NCBI GenBank assembly: GCA_964019695.1
Contig: OZ026531.1
Location: forward strand, 4,907,701 to 4,971,700
Length of the DNA: 64,000 nt
Reading direction: 5' to 3'
Source: Loripinus fragilis
Lineage: Eukaryota > Mollusca > Bivalvia > Lucinida > Lucinidae
Part shown: piece after piece, positions 20,371 to 31,336 of the stretch
How positions within the stretch are numbered: position 1 is the stretch's first letter
Layout of the letters: every line of letters begins with the position of its first letter
The notes under the pieces: generated by a model
Database searches by the model: none
Told to the model about the DNA's origin: nothing
What the model saw: only the letters and a program-made list of their open reading frames with translations
Program-made: the position numbers and the translations under genes

Positions 20371-23300
20371 ATGAATTTAACGCAATTTGCTATCTGTTTC
20401 GCAGGGCTGGTCAGCCTAGGTAAGTGCGTCCTTTCCACAGAAAGTAGTTTTGCCATGGCCGACCGTCGAACACCTGATAAATGTAGATTACAGGTGTGTA
20501 AAAAAAGAAAACATTCCAAAAATTGCAAATGGCGTCATAAAAAGCTGAAAAACATTCACCGTAGTCTATTAGTGATCTAATCTGTATATTAGAATTAAAT
20601 ATTTCACCTTTACAGGCATTGCATGTAGTGGACTAGCACTGAATTCAGGGCCATATGATGGATTTTTATTTTATGTTATCATATAGCCCTGATTTTTAAA
20701 GCCTCTATCTTTTCCCTTACTGTTAGCGTGGACGTAAACCAAGTTGAAAACACATTTCCAAACAGTGTCTTCCTCAAACACTACTCCATTTTGTATGTTT
20801 ATAGGTTTATCTATATGTTGCTATTTGGTTTGCCGCTGATGCATACCTGATTAGTTCTAAAAAGATAAAATACTCCTGTCCACACAGAATGTTTACACTA
20901 TTTGTTTTCAAAACATGGCGTCATTTTTGTCTTCTGAGCTGAAGAGCATGCTTTTTCTGTGGGAAACTAAAGTCATGCACGAATTTGTTTTGGTATTTTA
21001 TGTACCGACAATGACCCGTTCACTTTCCGTTTTCTGAATACACAGATGTTTTAACAACATTAAATACCAAAATCAGACTTATATAATGTTTTCTTTTACC
21101 TTCCATATTATCATAATTGGCCAAAAATTGATCATACCTGGTCTGTTGAGATTAAAATAATCCAATACCATCTCACCATACATTTGTTACATATAGATAT
21201 TTGCAAAAAAGATGATCAATTACCAATCTAACTGGAGCCGCTTTTTACCAATTTGTTGACATCGAGAACTACCCAGTTGGATATGTACAAACTGTGTCCG
21301 AGGAGTTCTTAATGGCAATGGATGGGATCCTTTTTTGTGCATACAGGTTGATTTTTATGGTGACCTCTCTCACCATTTGTAATAGGTTTTCTTTTAATAT
21401 CTGATGAATGTCAACGAATAAAGGTCAATCTTCAACCTAGTATGCAAATTTTTCACCCTGGTTCTGTATTCCGACGGATGTCACTGGATAGAAAATTGAC
21501 TATTTTCAGATAAGGAATTCCCCCACTTCCACTAACAGGAAATACATAGAAAAAAATGCCAAATGATTTTGCATATTCAAATAATGACATCATTCTACAA
21601 TTCTAATCTTAAACCATTGCGCACATGTTCAAAACGAAGGTCAAAACACCCAATGTCTCTATATAAGATTCACGTGGCGCCTTAAAAACGATGGGCACCA
21701 ATTGTGTGTATTGACTGATAGCCTTATTGAACATAAGCGTGTGCTAGTAAAGCTATTCAGCTTGCAGCAAGGTTAGCCATGATATAAAAAATATTTTCCT
21801 TCACTAATATCTTATTGATCACTGTGCAAAAGTAATTTGATTCTGATCTTTCCAATCCATCGAAGCTGACCCCCTCTCGGTTCAGAGGTCAATGTACTCT
21901 TGCGTTAGCTTGCTTCTTTTGGCGGGAAACTTGTCACGTGAGCACATGATCAGAATAACAATTGTCCGCCATGTTGGAAAAGTCCATTTTCAGTCTGATT
22001 ATGACATTTTGGGACATGACAAAGCTTCCTTTCCGAAAATTGGATTTATATAGTGTAATATGGGTGGGGTATGTGATTGTTAAGGATTTCTGTCAAGTAT
22101 CATTTTCTTTGGCATGCTATATTAAATTGAAATCAAACCATTCTTGGAAATCGACTTTCATTTTCTGAAATAGGTCACTACTCGTTATAAATTAATAGAA
22201 AATAGGGGGCGCTACAATGCACAATAATACAGAAACGAGACTGCTGCGAGCGTACCAACATTGAGTAAGTTAACAGAATCGATAACTAACAATTTTGCGC
22301 TGATTTTCAAAATTCAAACACCTACTTGTTTCTTATACTGTGCAAAATCCACTGTTAATGTTATTCTTATAATGTACTGAGTTTTTGAAAAAGTGCTGAC
22401 ATCCCTTACCTAGTCATGGGGAGTATGACCAGTACGGGTTTTTTTTATAATATATTCTCAACGTTTTAATAAGTTCGTCTCATCAATTTAACATCCGAAA
22501 TTTATCGCAAAAACGTCATCACCCCTAACTCGTGAAAAGCATGCAAAATGGCTGCGATGTGCCGAAAAACAACAACAAGAACATAATATTACAGATTGCA
22601 TTGATTGTGTCACAAAAACGAAGCAAATGGTAACATTTTTATAACTTTGGTTGTGTATGTAAAACACATGAAGAAGTCTGAATGGTTGGATTGTCAAAGA
22701 AACGAGTTTTTCCCAAAACAAAAGGGGATTCCATCACTGGTCAAGATAGAGCACAAAAACACTGCGACTTTAGATTCAGCCAGATCGAAAAAAAAATCTA
22801 AAGTCGCAGTTCTGCAACTAGTAGTGGACAAGACAGGACAATTGGTTTCCCAAGACAAAATCTGAACATTTTGAGCACTAGTCGAATATGCAAGCACAGT
22901 ATACCTTTCTTTCTTTCTTTATATTCTGCAACACCCCCTCGCGAGGATTACGTACCTGACCCATATTCGGATTCTAGAGTCAAAGGTAGATCACTTGATG
23001 GCCAAAGGGCCGCAAGATTTGTGAAGAGTCAGCATAGAAATCTAAAACCATTTCCCACCAGGGTTTTGCCCTCGTCACCACTATAGGGGCAGTACCTGTA
23101 GAATCTCATCTAGAATGCATATGCATTGAGAATGCCACTGGTTTCCATATTCTCTTAAACAGTGATAAGTCATATCCCGCTCTGGATCATCGAGGCGCTT
23201 TACGCACTCGGTGAAAACACAGGCAATTCTCCGTTATCCCAACGTATTTTGGTGAATTTATACCTTGCAATATCTTTAAACCTACTAAATATTTTGCGCT

Positions 23301-26300
23301 GAAATTTTCAGTATCGATTAGAAATATGATTTTCTTTTGATAGATAAAGTGTTTTAAAAATAATCGGACATATTTACGGACATATTATTGATTAAAATTT
23401 CAGGATTTTGAACGCTTTTTAATAAGGGTCTGGCATTATTTTCACCGAGTATCTCAGCGGAGCTCTTCAGCGTGAGGTTACATAAAGCCTAAAATACCCG
23501 GATGACTTAACAATAGAATAATTAGATTAGCCACTCGGCAGTTAAGAGTCGTGGGTAGCTTGGAATTAATGCCTGTCAGGCCTCATAACCAAAATTTAAT
23601 TTTCTTATTTCTCGACCAAAAAACACATGCTGTGGGTACTCAAAAGAATAGTCTTGATCATAAGATGATTCTTTTTAAAGTACTGCCGCATTAATAAGAA
23701 ACGCGAAAATTCGACTTTAAGTGCATCTTTTCACGTTATTTTCTCTTGACCTTTTCGATATGTGGGTAGAAAAAGCTGCAGTATTTTTTGACAAAATTTT
23801 CAACCTGATGTTTTTGCTGTGTTTTTCTGTAATTAGATGGAAATTTGGCATATTTTTGGTTCTTTTCAACGAGGGAGTATTACTGTTGGCAGAATGGACA
23901 TAAACTGACCCAGTTAATTAATAATATGCAACGGTTGACTAAACCATTCGCTCATTTCAGGTCAGTGATCGCCGTGTACATTATATACTGAACAAATGTG
24001 AAAACGCTACACATGAATTGTTTGTCATTTAAATGCAAAATGATGCAATCCAGTAAAGCAAATGAAAGTGTATCTGAATGTTCAAAGACTGGGTTATGCA
24101 TAAAGTAAAAGAGTTTACGGATGTTGTCACGAGGAAACACGTGAAAGTAAGAAAGAGGGCAAAGATCAGGAATCAATACAATCAAGCACCACACCTGACC
24201 CAGGATACCAATGGGAAAGTGACAACTTCACAAGTAGACATCACAAACGAGAGCCAAGAGGTCAGCCCTTTCCCAGCAGGTGACCACAAGGTATCAATAA
24301 ACAGACGCGCACAAAAGCATAACACAAAATAAGACAGAAAAAATGTCATTTAAATGTGACATGGGTCCAATTTTTCAGGTTACAAATTTAAACAGAAATC
24401 ACACACAGTGTAGGCCTTCAAAAATCCACTGCCAACCAGATCCGACTGAACAAAATTGTAGTCTTAGACATGTGACAACCAAAAATGTGTTTTGATCGTT
24501 TAGAAAAGCAACCAAAGAAAGCCGGGTTTTCATCAAATCTTATCACTAAAATCTCCGTAGGAAAATCAATGTGTTGTTGCATCTTAGTCTGAACACGTTA
24601 CTGGTCAAGAAATGGCAGGAACAATGTGCTGATAGGTCTACCTGATTTAATAATAATAATAATAATAATAATAGACTTTATTTAAAGAGGGTAACACATT
24701 TAGTTACAAACTAATCTTCCATGAGGCCCTCTAATTTAAGAAAGTATTGAAAATCGTGATAGATCGAAAAATACCAAATATTTGATATTGCCTATTTTTT
24801 TGTCCAAGGGAGACATTTTACATTTTATTACAAATTTGATAAATTCGAAATTTATTTCTGAGCTTGTTTTCAAAAGTATGACGAATTCTGATAAGCATAA
24901 CAATCTTTTTTGCGCATGCGCAATTGCAAAATTCAGTGAATAAAGCTTTAATCACAAAAAAGGAACATAACTCAGACATCAAACGAGACAAAATGATGGA
25001 GCTTAGACGAAACGCTTGCTGGGTGTCTTGAAAAAAATTAATAAGCTTTAAATAGTAAATACTTTTCGTCCAATTCCTTCTCACAAAATCTTAAATATTG
25101 CAGTGTAGTGTTTTCACATTTATTCAGTATAGCATAAAGTGTATCGTACATTTAAAGTACTGCTGCATAAATTAGAATCGAGAATAATGACTTTAGATGC
25201 ACGTTTTCGATTTACATCAAATTGAGCATTCAATAATCTTGAATCATTTCAGGCAGTATTTTGACAAAAGATATTGGCTCTTATTACGGCTAATTTTTGC
25301 TCTTATAATTCTGATGGTAGAATTTTGGCATTTTATTCCACTTATTTGACACTTGACATGGATAATCCTGGGATAGGCCTAATCCGTTTTGTTAGAAAAC
25401 TATTAGTTCTGCTAAAATGGACTTTATTGTTAGCTGGGCCTCATATATAAGCTATTCAAATATCATGTCAATTATGCTCTAATATAGATATTAAGGATTC
25501 TTGGGCCCATCAAATTTAGCAAACGGCCCATAGGAATTTCAAAAGGCCCATTAAAATTATGTAATTTGCATGCATTTGAATAGAATATGGACCATTGGTC
25601 CATTTTATGGGCCCATCATCATTTTGGTCCAGGATTATCCCTGACTTGAGCGTTATCATTGAAACAATGTATGTAAACAGCTCAAATTAACTTATGACAG
25701 AAAATGAATGGTTGACTATAAAATTACAAATGTATTGGCCGTTACCAGTCCACTGTAAAAGTTGTTGTATAAAACTGTCCATTATAGCCACATCACGATG
25801 CTTTAGTAGAAAATGTCCTTACAAACATAGCAAACAGTATTTACCCGGACCAAACTGATCGTATTGGATCTCTACGCTGATTGAATCGATACTATCGACT
25901 GAATGGCAGTGCTTAAAAAATAAAACTGACATGTACAAAGCAATCACGATTTTAAATTGCGTGATGCTTTTGACACTTACCTGTAGAAATGTAAGTACAG
26001 ATATATAGACCGGCACATGGCTGTTACACCGTTTAAATTCCCCCCGCTTTTCAGAAAGCCTAAAAATGTCGAAATTCCCAAGAGATTAGGGGTCAGGGCA
26101 GTGGTAGTAGATTCATCAAACAATTTTCTTCTGACACTGCAGGATATTCTAAATGCAGATTTGAGCTTAACGTTCGGAAAAATGCAAGTAATAAAATAAT
26201 ATTCCAGATTTTCGCGTTTCTTATTATTGCGGCAGGACTATAGATCCCAAAGCTAGTGTTAAAACTGATGGATAAGAAAATATTCACAATTTTATGTTCA

Positions 26301-29300
26301 AAAACTTTGTTTATTTTGACCTATAGTCTACAGGGTTCGCACAGGTTTGAAAAGTACTTGAATATACAGGACTGTCTTGAAAAGTCCTTGAAAATAAAAT
26401 TTGCCTTGAAAACTACTTGAAAAACACTCAAAGGTCTTGAAAAGTCCTTGAATTTTACCATCTACAGGAGGATTCAACAGTGTTTTTTGGAGACCTAAAT
26501 CAGTATAAAATTGTTGTGCCTTTATTTGGTGCAGCATTTGCTGCACCAAATAAAGACACAAAAATTTTATACTAATTATCTTAAACTTATATCTTTAGTA
26601 ATGGACTCTAGCATTTCAGAAGTAGAATTTTAATGTGTAAATCAGTATATTTCTTAAGTTTTCAGACCTTGAAAAAAGTAGGAAAATCTTTGAGAAGTCC
26701 TTGAAAAGTGCTTGAATTTTACACAATTTTACCTGTATGAACCCTGGTCTATCATGTGAGTCTTCTGTTTCAGAATTCCTTTTATTTCCCAAAACTTATG
26801 TTAAAACTGATGGATAAGAAAATATTCACAAGATTAGGTTCAAAAATTTTGTTTATCTCGACTTATAGCCTATCATGCAGGGCTTTTTCCAGCAATTTTG
26901 GGAAAAGGCCCCTGGCCAAAATTGGGGAAAATGATCAACTTAACATCAAAATTGGGAGAAATTTACGACATAGAACATAACAAGGGTAGCAAAATATATC
27001 CTCAAAATCAAGTTAATTTAGATTGTATTATGCCAAGCATACCACTTAAGCATTAGTGTTTAATTATTATTCTGATGTGGGTCATTGTTTCTCATAAGTG
27101 GTAGTGGTCTCTAAAAAAAGTGGGAAAAAAATATTATTTTTTTTTATTTTTATTTTTACTTTTCTTAATTGGTAAAAAGACATGGTATTGGGGGGAAAAG
27201 GTGGCTATTTTCGATTGGGATGGGGTTGAAATTCAGCCCCTAGAGAAGGGCAGAAAATCCCCTATCATGTGATTATCTTCTGTTTCAGGATCGGCCCTGG
27301 AATGTTATGTGTGTGAGGCACAAGACAGTAATCGTGACAAGTGTATTAAAACAACCATACAGTGCCGTGAACATCAGGACACATGCAGATCACATATACA
27401 CTGGAGACGTAAGTTTTATTAATCAGGAGGGGTGCAGGAGCATAGCCAGAGGCTTTATCATGTTGAAGCCCACCAAAATATTTGGAGAATTAAGAGATAT
27501 CTGACCTTGTTAATCCACTTTTCAGATAGCGAATGATAAAGGTGCTGATCAGACTGTGCGGATGCGCAGGCTGGTCTGCACCTTTGTTGTTTGCAATCAA
27601 GAAAAGTCAGGGTTTCTCGTGTCTATGCCCATATGATGTTGAAGCCCAGGCTTCCTGGCCTCCGTCTGGCTACGCGCCTGGGGTGCAACATGTTTTGACT
27701 TTTTGGTTATTCATATCAAGATTATTACCATGTAGGGCAGAGGAGCCGCCATGATGAGGTGGATAAACCACTCACCTTGTACCAGGGGTCCTGAGTTTGA
27801 TCCCCGTCTCCTCCAGTCTGTCAGATGAGTTAATTTTTTCTGTGGCCCTGTCTCCATATGACCTTAGCTGTTGATGGGACATAAAACACAAACTCACTCA
27901 ACATGTAAGGCACATAGATATCTTCTATGGACTTCTGTCCATAGAGTCATATGTCGGTACTCAAAAGAACTGCTCAATGAGACACTTCTTTTTTGAATGC
28001 CCAAAACATGTGTTAAAATCGATGGGTAAGAAAACAACTACAATTTTACACTAAAACTTTTGCTTTAAACATTGAGTGGATAATAAATACGCAAAGTGCT
28101 GGTTAACCACTGAACAGCCTGCCCATGAAAAGTATGATAATCTCAGAGGTGGTATTATTATTGACCATCATAATATGACTAAAAATGTTGAAACTGATGT
28201 TAAATAACGACTTAGCAATATGAAATGTATTTACGCTAATGTTGTCATATAAGGACAGAGTGAATGTTTGGAGTCTGAGACTGTACGGAAAGTTCTAAAA
28301 GTTTGAACACTGGTTCCTGTCATAAAGGCCTATATACAAAAAGAGCAGATCCAGATCAGATTGCTTCTGAACAATTGTTGACTGGGCGTAACGCATCAAA
28401 TAAAAAAAAACATTAGTACTTAATGGGTTGTTTACACTACATGTATATGCTTGAACTTTCGATTTCCAATCAATTCAGGAGGTGAATTAAGTTTTGTAAG
28501 TACATGTATCTAATATATTATAGATACTAAGTTACATCATGTAGATGATAAGAAGTGTGGATCCTGATCAGCTGGCTAAGTCAGAAGACAGCTGGTCTGG
28601 ATCTACTCTTTTCTTTCAAAGAAGGGTACAGAAAAAGTTATCATGCACAGTGCATTTATAAGGTTAACTATGCACAGGTTTAGATAAACCAAATTTTTGA
28701 GTGTAAAATTATTGATATTTTCTTAACCATCATTTTTAACATTTGTTTGGGTGCTCAAAAGAACCGTCTCATAATCATTGAGACAGTTCTTTTGAGTACC
28801 CACAATATATGTTTTGGTTGAGAAATAAGAAAATTATTTTTTTGTACGCACTCTTAACTATATAAAGGCCTGAATATGGTATCAAAATCTAGAGCCTTTT
28901 AAATGAGATGTCCGTCATCTACAACTATGTTGTACGCCCTGTCCGTCAATCCTGACTGTTAGTAGCGCGGGTGGTGGGACTTAAAGAAGAGAGTGAAAAA
29001 AAAGAGAGAGTTTGGCCAGATGTATTTCAACCGTCCAGAGGAGCTATACTACAGTTAAATCTGTCTTAAAAGGCCACTCAAAAACAAGACCAAACAATGG
29101 TTTTCAAGACCGATTATCGCTTAATGCAGGTCAAAAGTATTGCAGAATGCTCCAAGAGAGCATTCTGCAATACTTTCTACCTTCATGAAGCTACTATTTG
29201 TCTTTAAGACCTTTGTTTTGTCTATTTTTGAGTGGCCGTTTAAGACAGGTTTTACTGTAGTTCAAATCCTGCGGTATGATAGCTCTACAGAATCTGAAAC

Positions 29301-30464
29301 GGTCAAAGTATATTTTGATGTTTTGGCATTTTTAAAATCTTTTAACAGAACCAGTATACTGGCAGCCACGTAGTGACAGAATCTACTCTATAGACAAGTC
29401 ATGTGACACACGGGACCACTGTGAGGCAGAACAACGAGGATGGGGATTACGATGCATGCGTAACTGGTATCGTGATTGGTGGTGTACAGAATGTTGCCAA
29501 GGAGATCGCTGTAATTACTATGTTACGGTAAGACAGCATATAGTTTTTTTGGTATGGGAATCATGATCACCTACATGTAGCTAGGGATAAAGACTCAAAT
29601 TCTGTTCAGAAACTCTTTGGCGCCAGTTTTTCGCATCTGCTTAAATTTATTTTATGCCCTACAACAAGAAAGTTGCTCAGATAGACCTCCCCTAATTTCT
29701 CTTTGAGGTTTAAGTCGCGAGACTCTTAGTTAGAAGAGCTGATATCTTTACAAAAAAGTACAAAGGCAAATTTCTGAGCGTTTTGTGTTTTTAACAGTAT
29801 TTTTACTTTTTTTCTAGGATCTTGGCTCAACAAACCATTGCTCACTTTATACCACAACACCACCATTCATGTAATTAAATGCCCCTTTAATCGACACTTT
29901 CATTATATTTCCCTAACACTGCCTATTGATGGGCCAATGTATATCGTATGAATTCTCTATATATTGTCATCTGCTGATAAGCTTGGCAAACATTTTGGAC
30001 CCAGATCAGGCAGGACAAAGTGTCATGTGTGATCTGGATCCAAGCTGTTTGACACTGATGGTATTCCTAAAAGAATTCTTTGAAACATTAATTTTGAAAA
30101 AATCAGCAGGCAATAACGAAAAGCCTGCAAAATTACGCTGTACACAAAGAGTTCATTTGTAATAACTTTGCAGTATCCAGGCTGTTAAATAAGTGTGAAA
30201 AGAATTTTCTTAATTCTCAACCAAAACATATGTTGTCGGTACTCAAAAGAACCGTCTGATTGGGACGATTCTTCTAAGAACCCAAAACAAATGTTAAAAT
30301 TGATGGATAAAAAATATTCACAATTTTACACTCTAATTTTTGATTATTAGCTGAACTGTATCTATTTTCCTCTTTTACAGCTTGGAGCTTCCACTACACA
30401 AATAAGTCTAACACTGCTGTTCTCCGTCGTGGCTCTTGTTCAGGTCCTTCTTCGTCTTCGATGA
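20371..30464 (+). CDS. Ly6/uPAR (LU) domain protein with GPI-anchor signal, 4 exons
   Basis: Exons 20371-20419, 27289-27408, 29349-29527 and 30381-30464 (49, 120, 179, 84 nt) join in phase at GTAAG donors and TTTCAG/AACAG/TACAG acceptors, giving 143 residues. Residues 1-19 are a signal peptide (NLTQFAICFAGLVSL core, cleavage likely after GSA). The mature domain opens LECYVCE (20-26) and closes CTECCQGDRCNYY (102-114), the hallmark CC..D.CN end of a three-finger fold. Twelve cysteines lie at 22, 25, 35, 42, 49, 75, 81, 92, 102, 105, 106 and 111. Residues 117-143 form a hydrophobic tail (SLTLLFSVVALVQVLL) with no cytosolic domain, as expected for GPI attachment. Role: a cell-surface protein. 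Ligand unknown; it resembles CD59-type and invertebrate Ly6 proteins. No AATAAA was seen close to the stop. The 6.9-kb first intron is mostly transposons. Confidence 0.88.
20581..23576. other. Ly6 intron 1, proximal part, no recognised element
   Basis: No TE signature or exon recognised. At 22759-22810 a short inverted repeat (TGCGACTTTAGATT ... AATCTAAAGTCGCA) could form a hairpin. Confidence 0.4.
24165..24330 (+). repeat. NQAPHLTQDTNGK coding-like repeat, copy 1
   Basis: In frame from about 24078 the translation contains NQYNQAPHLTQDTNGKV and SQEVSPFPAGDHK. The same DNA recurs, inverted, at 37310-37495 (there frame-broken) and 61790-61960. Peptide-like conservation in dispersed repeats suggests a captured exon or a remnant of a TE protein. 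I do not recognise it. Confidence 0.5.
24649..24673 (+). repeat. AAT microsatellite
   Basis: Eight consecutive TAA/AAT units. Confidence 0.9.
25357..25643 (+). mobile_element. hAT-type MITE (CAGGGATAATCC family) inside X
   Basis: The left end CATGGATAATCCTGGGATAG and the right end CCAGGATTATCCCTG are inverted repeats flanked by ACTTGA on both sides (25351-25356, 25644-25649). Sister copies with their own duplications are at 31337 and 48505. The copy in inverted X (54006-59586) has been split by a hAT transposon. Confidence 0.8.
26017..26199 (+). CDS. Conserved 60-residue frame of element X, copy 1
   Basis: The product starts MAVTPFKFPPLFRKPKN, continues KRLGVRAVVVDSSNN and ends LTFGKMQVIK. 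The frame at 53631-53449 on the minus strand differs in only about five residues and has the same start and stop. No signal peptide, membrane segment or known domain. Whether it is translated or is a chance frame in a young repeat cannot be told from two copies. Confidence 0.4.
   Translation: MAVTPFKFPPLFRKPKNVEIPKRLGVRAVVVDSSNNFLLTLQDILNADLSLTFGKMQVIK
26331..26746 (+). mobile_element. hAT-type foldback MITE (CAGGGTTCGCACAGGT family)
   Basis: The ends CAGGGTTCGCACAGGT and ACCTGTATGAACCCTG are inverted repeats, flanked by GTCTA on both sides (26326-26330, 26747-26751). The interior repeats CTTGAAAAGTCCTTGAA and has a central palindrome TTTGGTGCAGCATTTGCTGC. Relatives are near 41125, 42780-43030 and 45925-46317. 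Confidence 0.85.
26747..26877 (+). repeat. Tandem duplicate of the exon 2 acceptor region
   Basis: CTATCATGTGAGTCTTCTGTTTCAG-type sequence at 26749-26773 matches the real acceptor tract at 27262-27288. Each is preceded by the same right half of foldback family 1 (ACTGATGGATAAGAAAATATTCAC). A decoy CAG thus lies about 515 bp before the Ly6 exon 2 acceptor. Confidence 0.65.
26878..27261 (+). mobile_element. hAT-type MITE with 8-bp target duplication just before Ly6 exon 2
   Basis: Begins CAGGGCTTTTTCCAGCAAT and ends GGGCAGAAAATCCC (degraded inverse). The 8-bp CTATCATG flanks it on both sides (26870-26877, 27262-27269). The right duplication is 20 bp from the exon 2 acceptor, so the insertion sits at the edge of the polypyrimidine tract. 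Confidence 0.7.
27533..27600 (+). repeat. GATCAGACTGTGCGGATGCGCAGG hairpin
   Basis: AAGGTGCTGATCAGACTGTG and its partner GCAGGCTGGTCTGCACCTTT fold back. Similar hairpins are at 1490, 3363, 31080 and 33545. Confidence 0.7.
27738..27890 (+). mobile_element. tRNA-derived SINE, diverged
   Basis: Box B-like GAGTTTGATCCCC at about 27792, a tail motif ACCTTAGCTGTTGATGGGAC and ACATAAAACACAAACTC at the end. The same tail motif occurs in SINEs at 33607 and 62640. The A box is degraded. Confidence 0.65.
27940..28065 (+). mobile_element. Foldback MITE family 1, 5'-truncated copy in Ly6 intron 2
   Basis: Retains GGTACTCAAAAGAACTG, the decayed palindrome and CGATGGGTAAGAAAA. Confidence 0.65.
28673..28870 (-). 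mobile_element. Foldback MITE family 1, full copy in Ly6 intron 2
   Basis: Minus orientation: CAGGCCTTTATATAGTTAAG to TTTATCTAAACCTGTG. Palindrome GCTCAAAAGAACCGTCTCA with its complement, split by TAATCAT. Confidence 0.8.
29052..29257. mobile_element. TA-flanked MITE with perfect central palindrome, next to Ly6 exon 3
   Basis: The ends CAGTTAAATCTGTCTTAAAA and TTTAAGACAGGTTTTACTG are inverted, extending through GGCCACTCAAAAAC, with TA on each side. The centre holds AAAGTATTGCAGAATGCTC and its exact complement. It ends 91 bp before the exon 3 acceptor. Confidence 0.75.
29965..30352 (+). mobile_element. Hairpin family 2 copy plus foldback family 1 copy in Ly6 intron 3
   Basis: Positions 29965-30165 carry TTTGGACCCAGATCAGG and CCTGATCTGGATCC-type arms. 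Positions 30176-30352 are a family 1 copy (CTCAACCAAAACATATG, palindrome AAAAGAACCGTCTGATTGGG). The second ends about 28 bp before the exon 4 acceptor. Confidence 0.7.
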
Positions 30465-31336
30465 TCGAAACACAGCTCAAACAGAAACCAAGAATCTACA
30501 TAAAAATGAACCAAGATGCAGATCGTTTCCCCGAATTATCATATCATTGTTTCATAAGCTGAGACTGTTTTAAAGCAACTTATTATGAGCACAAAATTGA
30601 AATATCCCCCTTAGCAATCAGTTCAGGATCTACATTTTATTAACGGCACCTTGGATCAAAATTGATTACATTTAAATCAAAGTTAATACAACACCTTTTG
30701 ACGCCATTGAAATAATAGATATCATGTATTTGAAAATATTATGGAAAATGGAGCATTTGCTCTTTCGGAGCAATAGCTCCATTTTCTGTATTTTCAAAAG
30801 TATTCAAAACTTAAATATTTCTTGAATTTTTTCAACGTTGTCTAAAAATAGAAAATATGTCATGATTTAAAAGTAGCCTATGGAGGAAAGGGTTAAACAA
30901 CACATGCAGCCTCAGTGTGCGCTTACAATGTCAAAATTAGAGCATAGGGCTTATTGTGACACTTTTACATTCCATCTTCAATATAAATCCATTCCTTGAA
31001 TATTTGTGAACGATATGGACCCCCAGGGAAAATGACCATATCATGAGAAAATTTGTTTTTGTTGTATACAAACACCAAAGGCTCAGATCAGCCAGACCAT
31101 CTGCACAGTGTGATCAGAGCCTTTGTTGTTCTCTGCCTGGAAAGTATAATAGCTATAAACCCAGCATCCTAATTTTCAAAATTATGGCTACCGTATTCTC
31201 AGTATCTGAGCCTGTTTGATTTTTACCTGATAGCAGACCTGGAAGACAGATTTTCTCATGATGTGGCGTGTTGTATCATCTATATGTATATTATTGTATT
31301 TAGACAAGAATATATTAAACCTTGAAGGTTGTATAC
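30465..31336. other. Downstream of the Ly6 gene; two hairpins
   Basis: 3' UTR extent unknown. At 30731-30800 a foldback built on AATATTATGGAAAATGGAGC and its complement has a relative at 43325-43400. At 31075-31140 lies a GCTCAGATCAGCC hairpin. Confidence 0.45.

Larger units (their letters stand above)
23678..26240 (+). mobile_element. Element X, copy 1: 2.56-kb TA-flanked TIR element
   Basis: Ends AAGTACTGCCGCATTAATAA and, inverted, TAGTCCTGCCGCAATAATAA continue as ~35-bp TIRs with AAGAAACGCGAAAA. TA lies on both sides (23676-23677, 26241-26242). The second copy, inverted, is 53409-62415 and is also TA-flanked. X carries a 60-residue frame (26017-26199), an NQAPHLTQDTNGK-type frame (24165-24330) and a hAT-type MITE (25357-25643). 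An internal region (25155-25430) is a diverged direct copy of 23678-23900, so X looks composite. No DDE transposase was found. A TA target suggests Tc1/mariner-type mobilisation. Confidence 0.75.
23577..26325 (+). mobile_element. Foldback MITE family 1 split by element X
   Basis: The left half (23577-23677) runs from TTTTCTTATTTCTCGACC to the middle of the palindrome (GATGATTCTTTTTA). The right half resumes at 26241 (TAGATCCCAAAG, then TGTTAAAACTGATGG). The two halves are contiguous in every other copy of the family, so X landed inside it. Confidence 0.75.
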
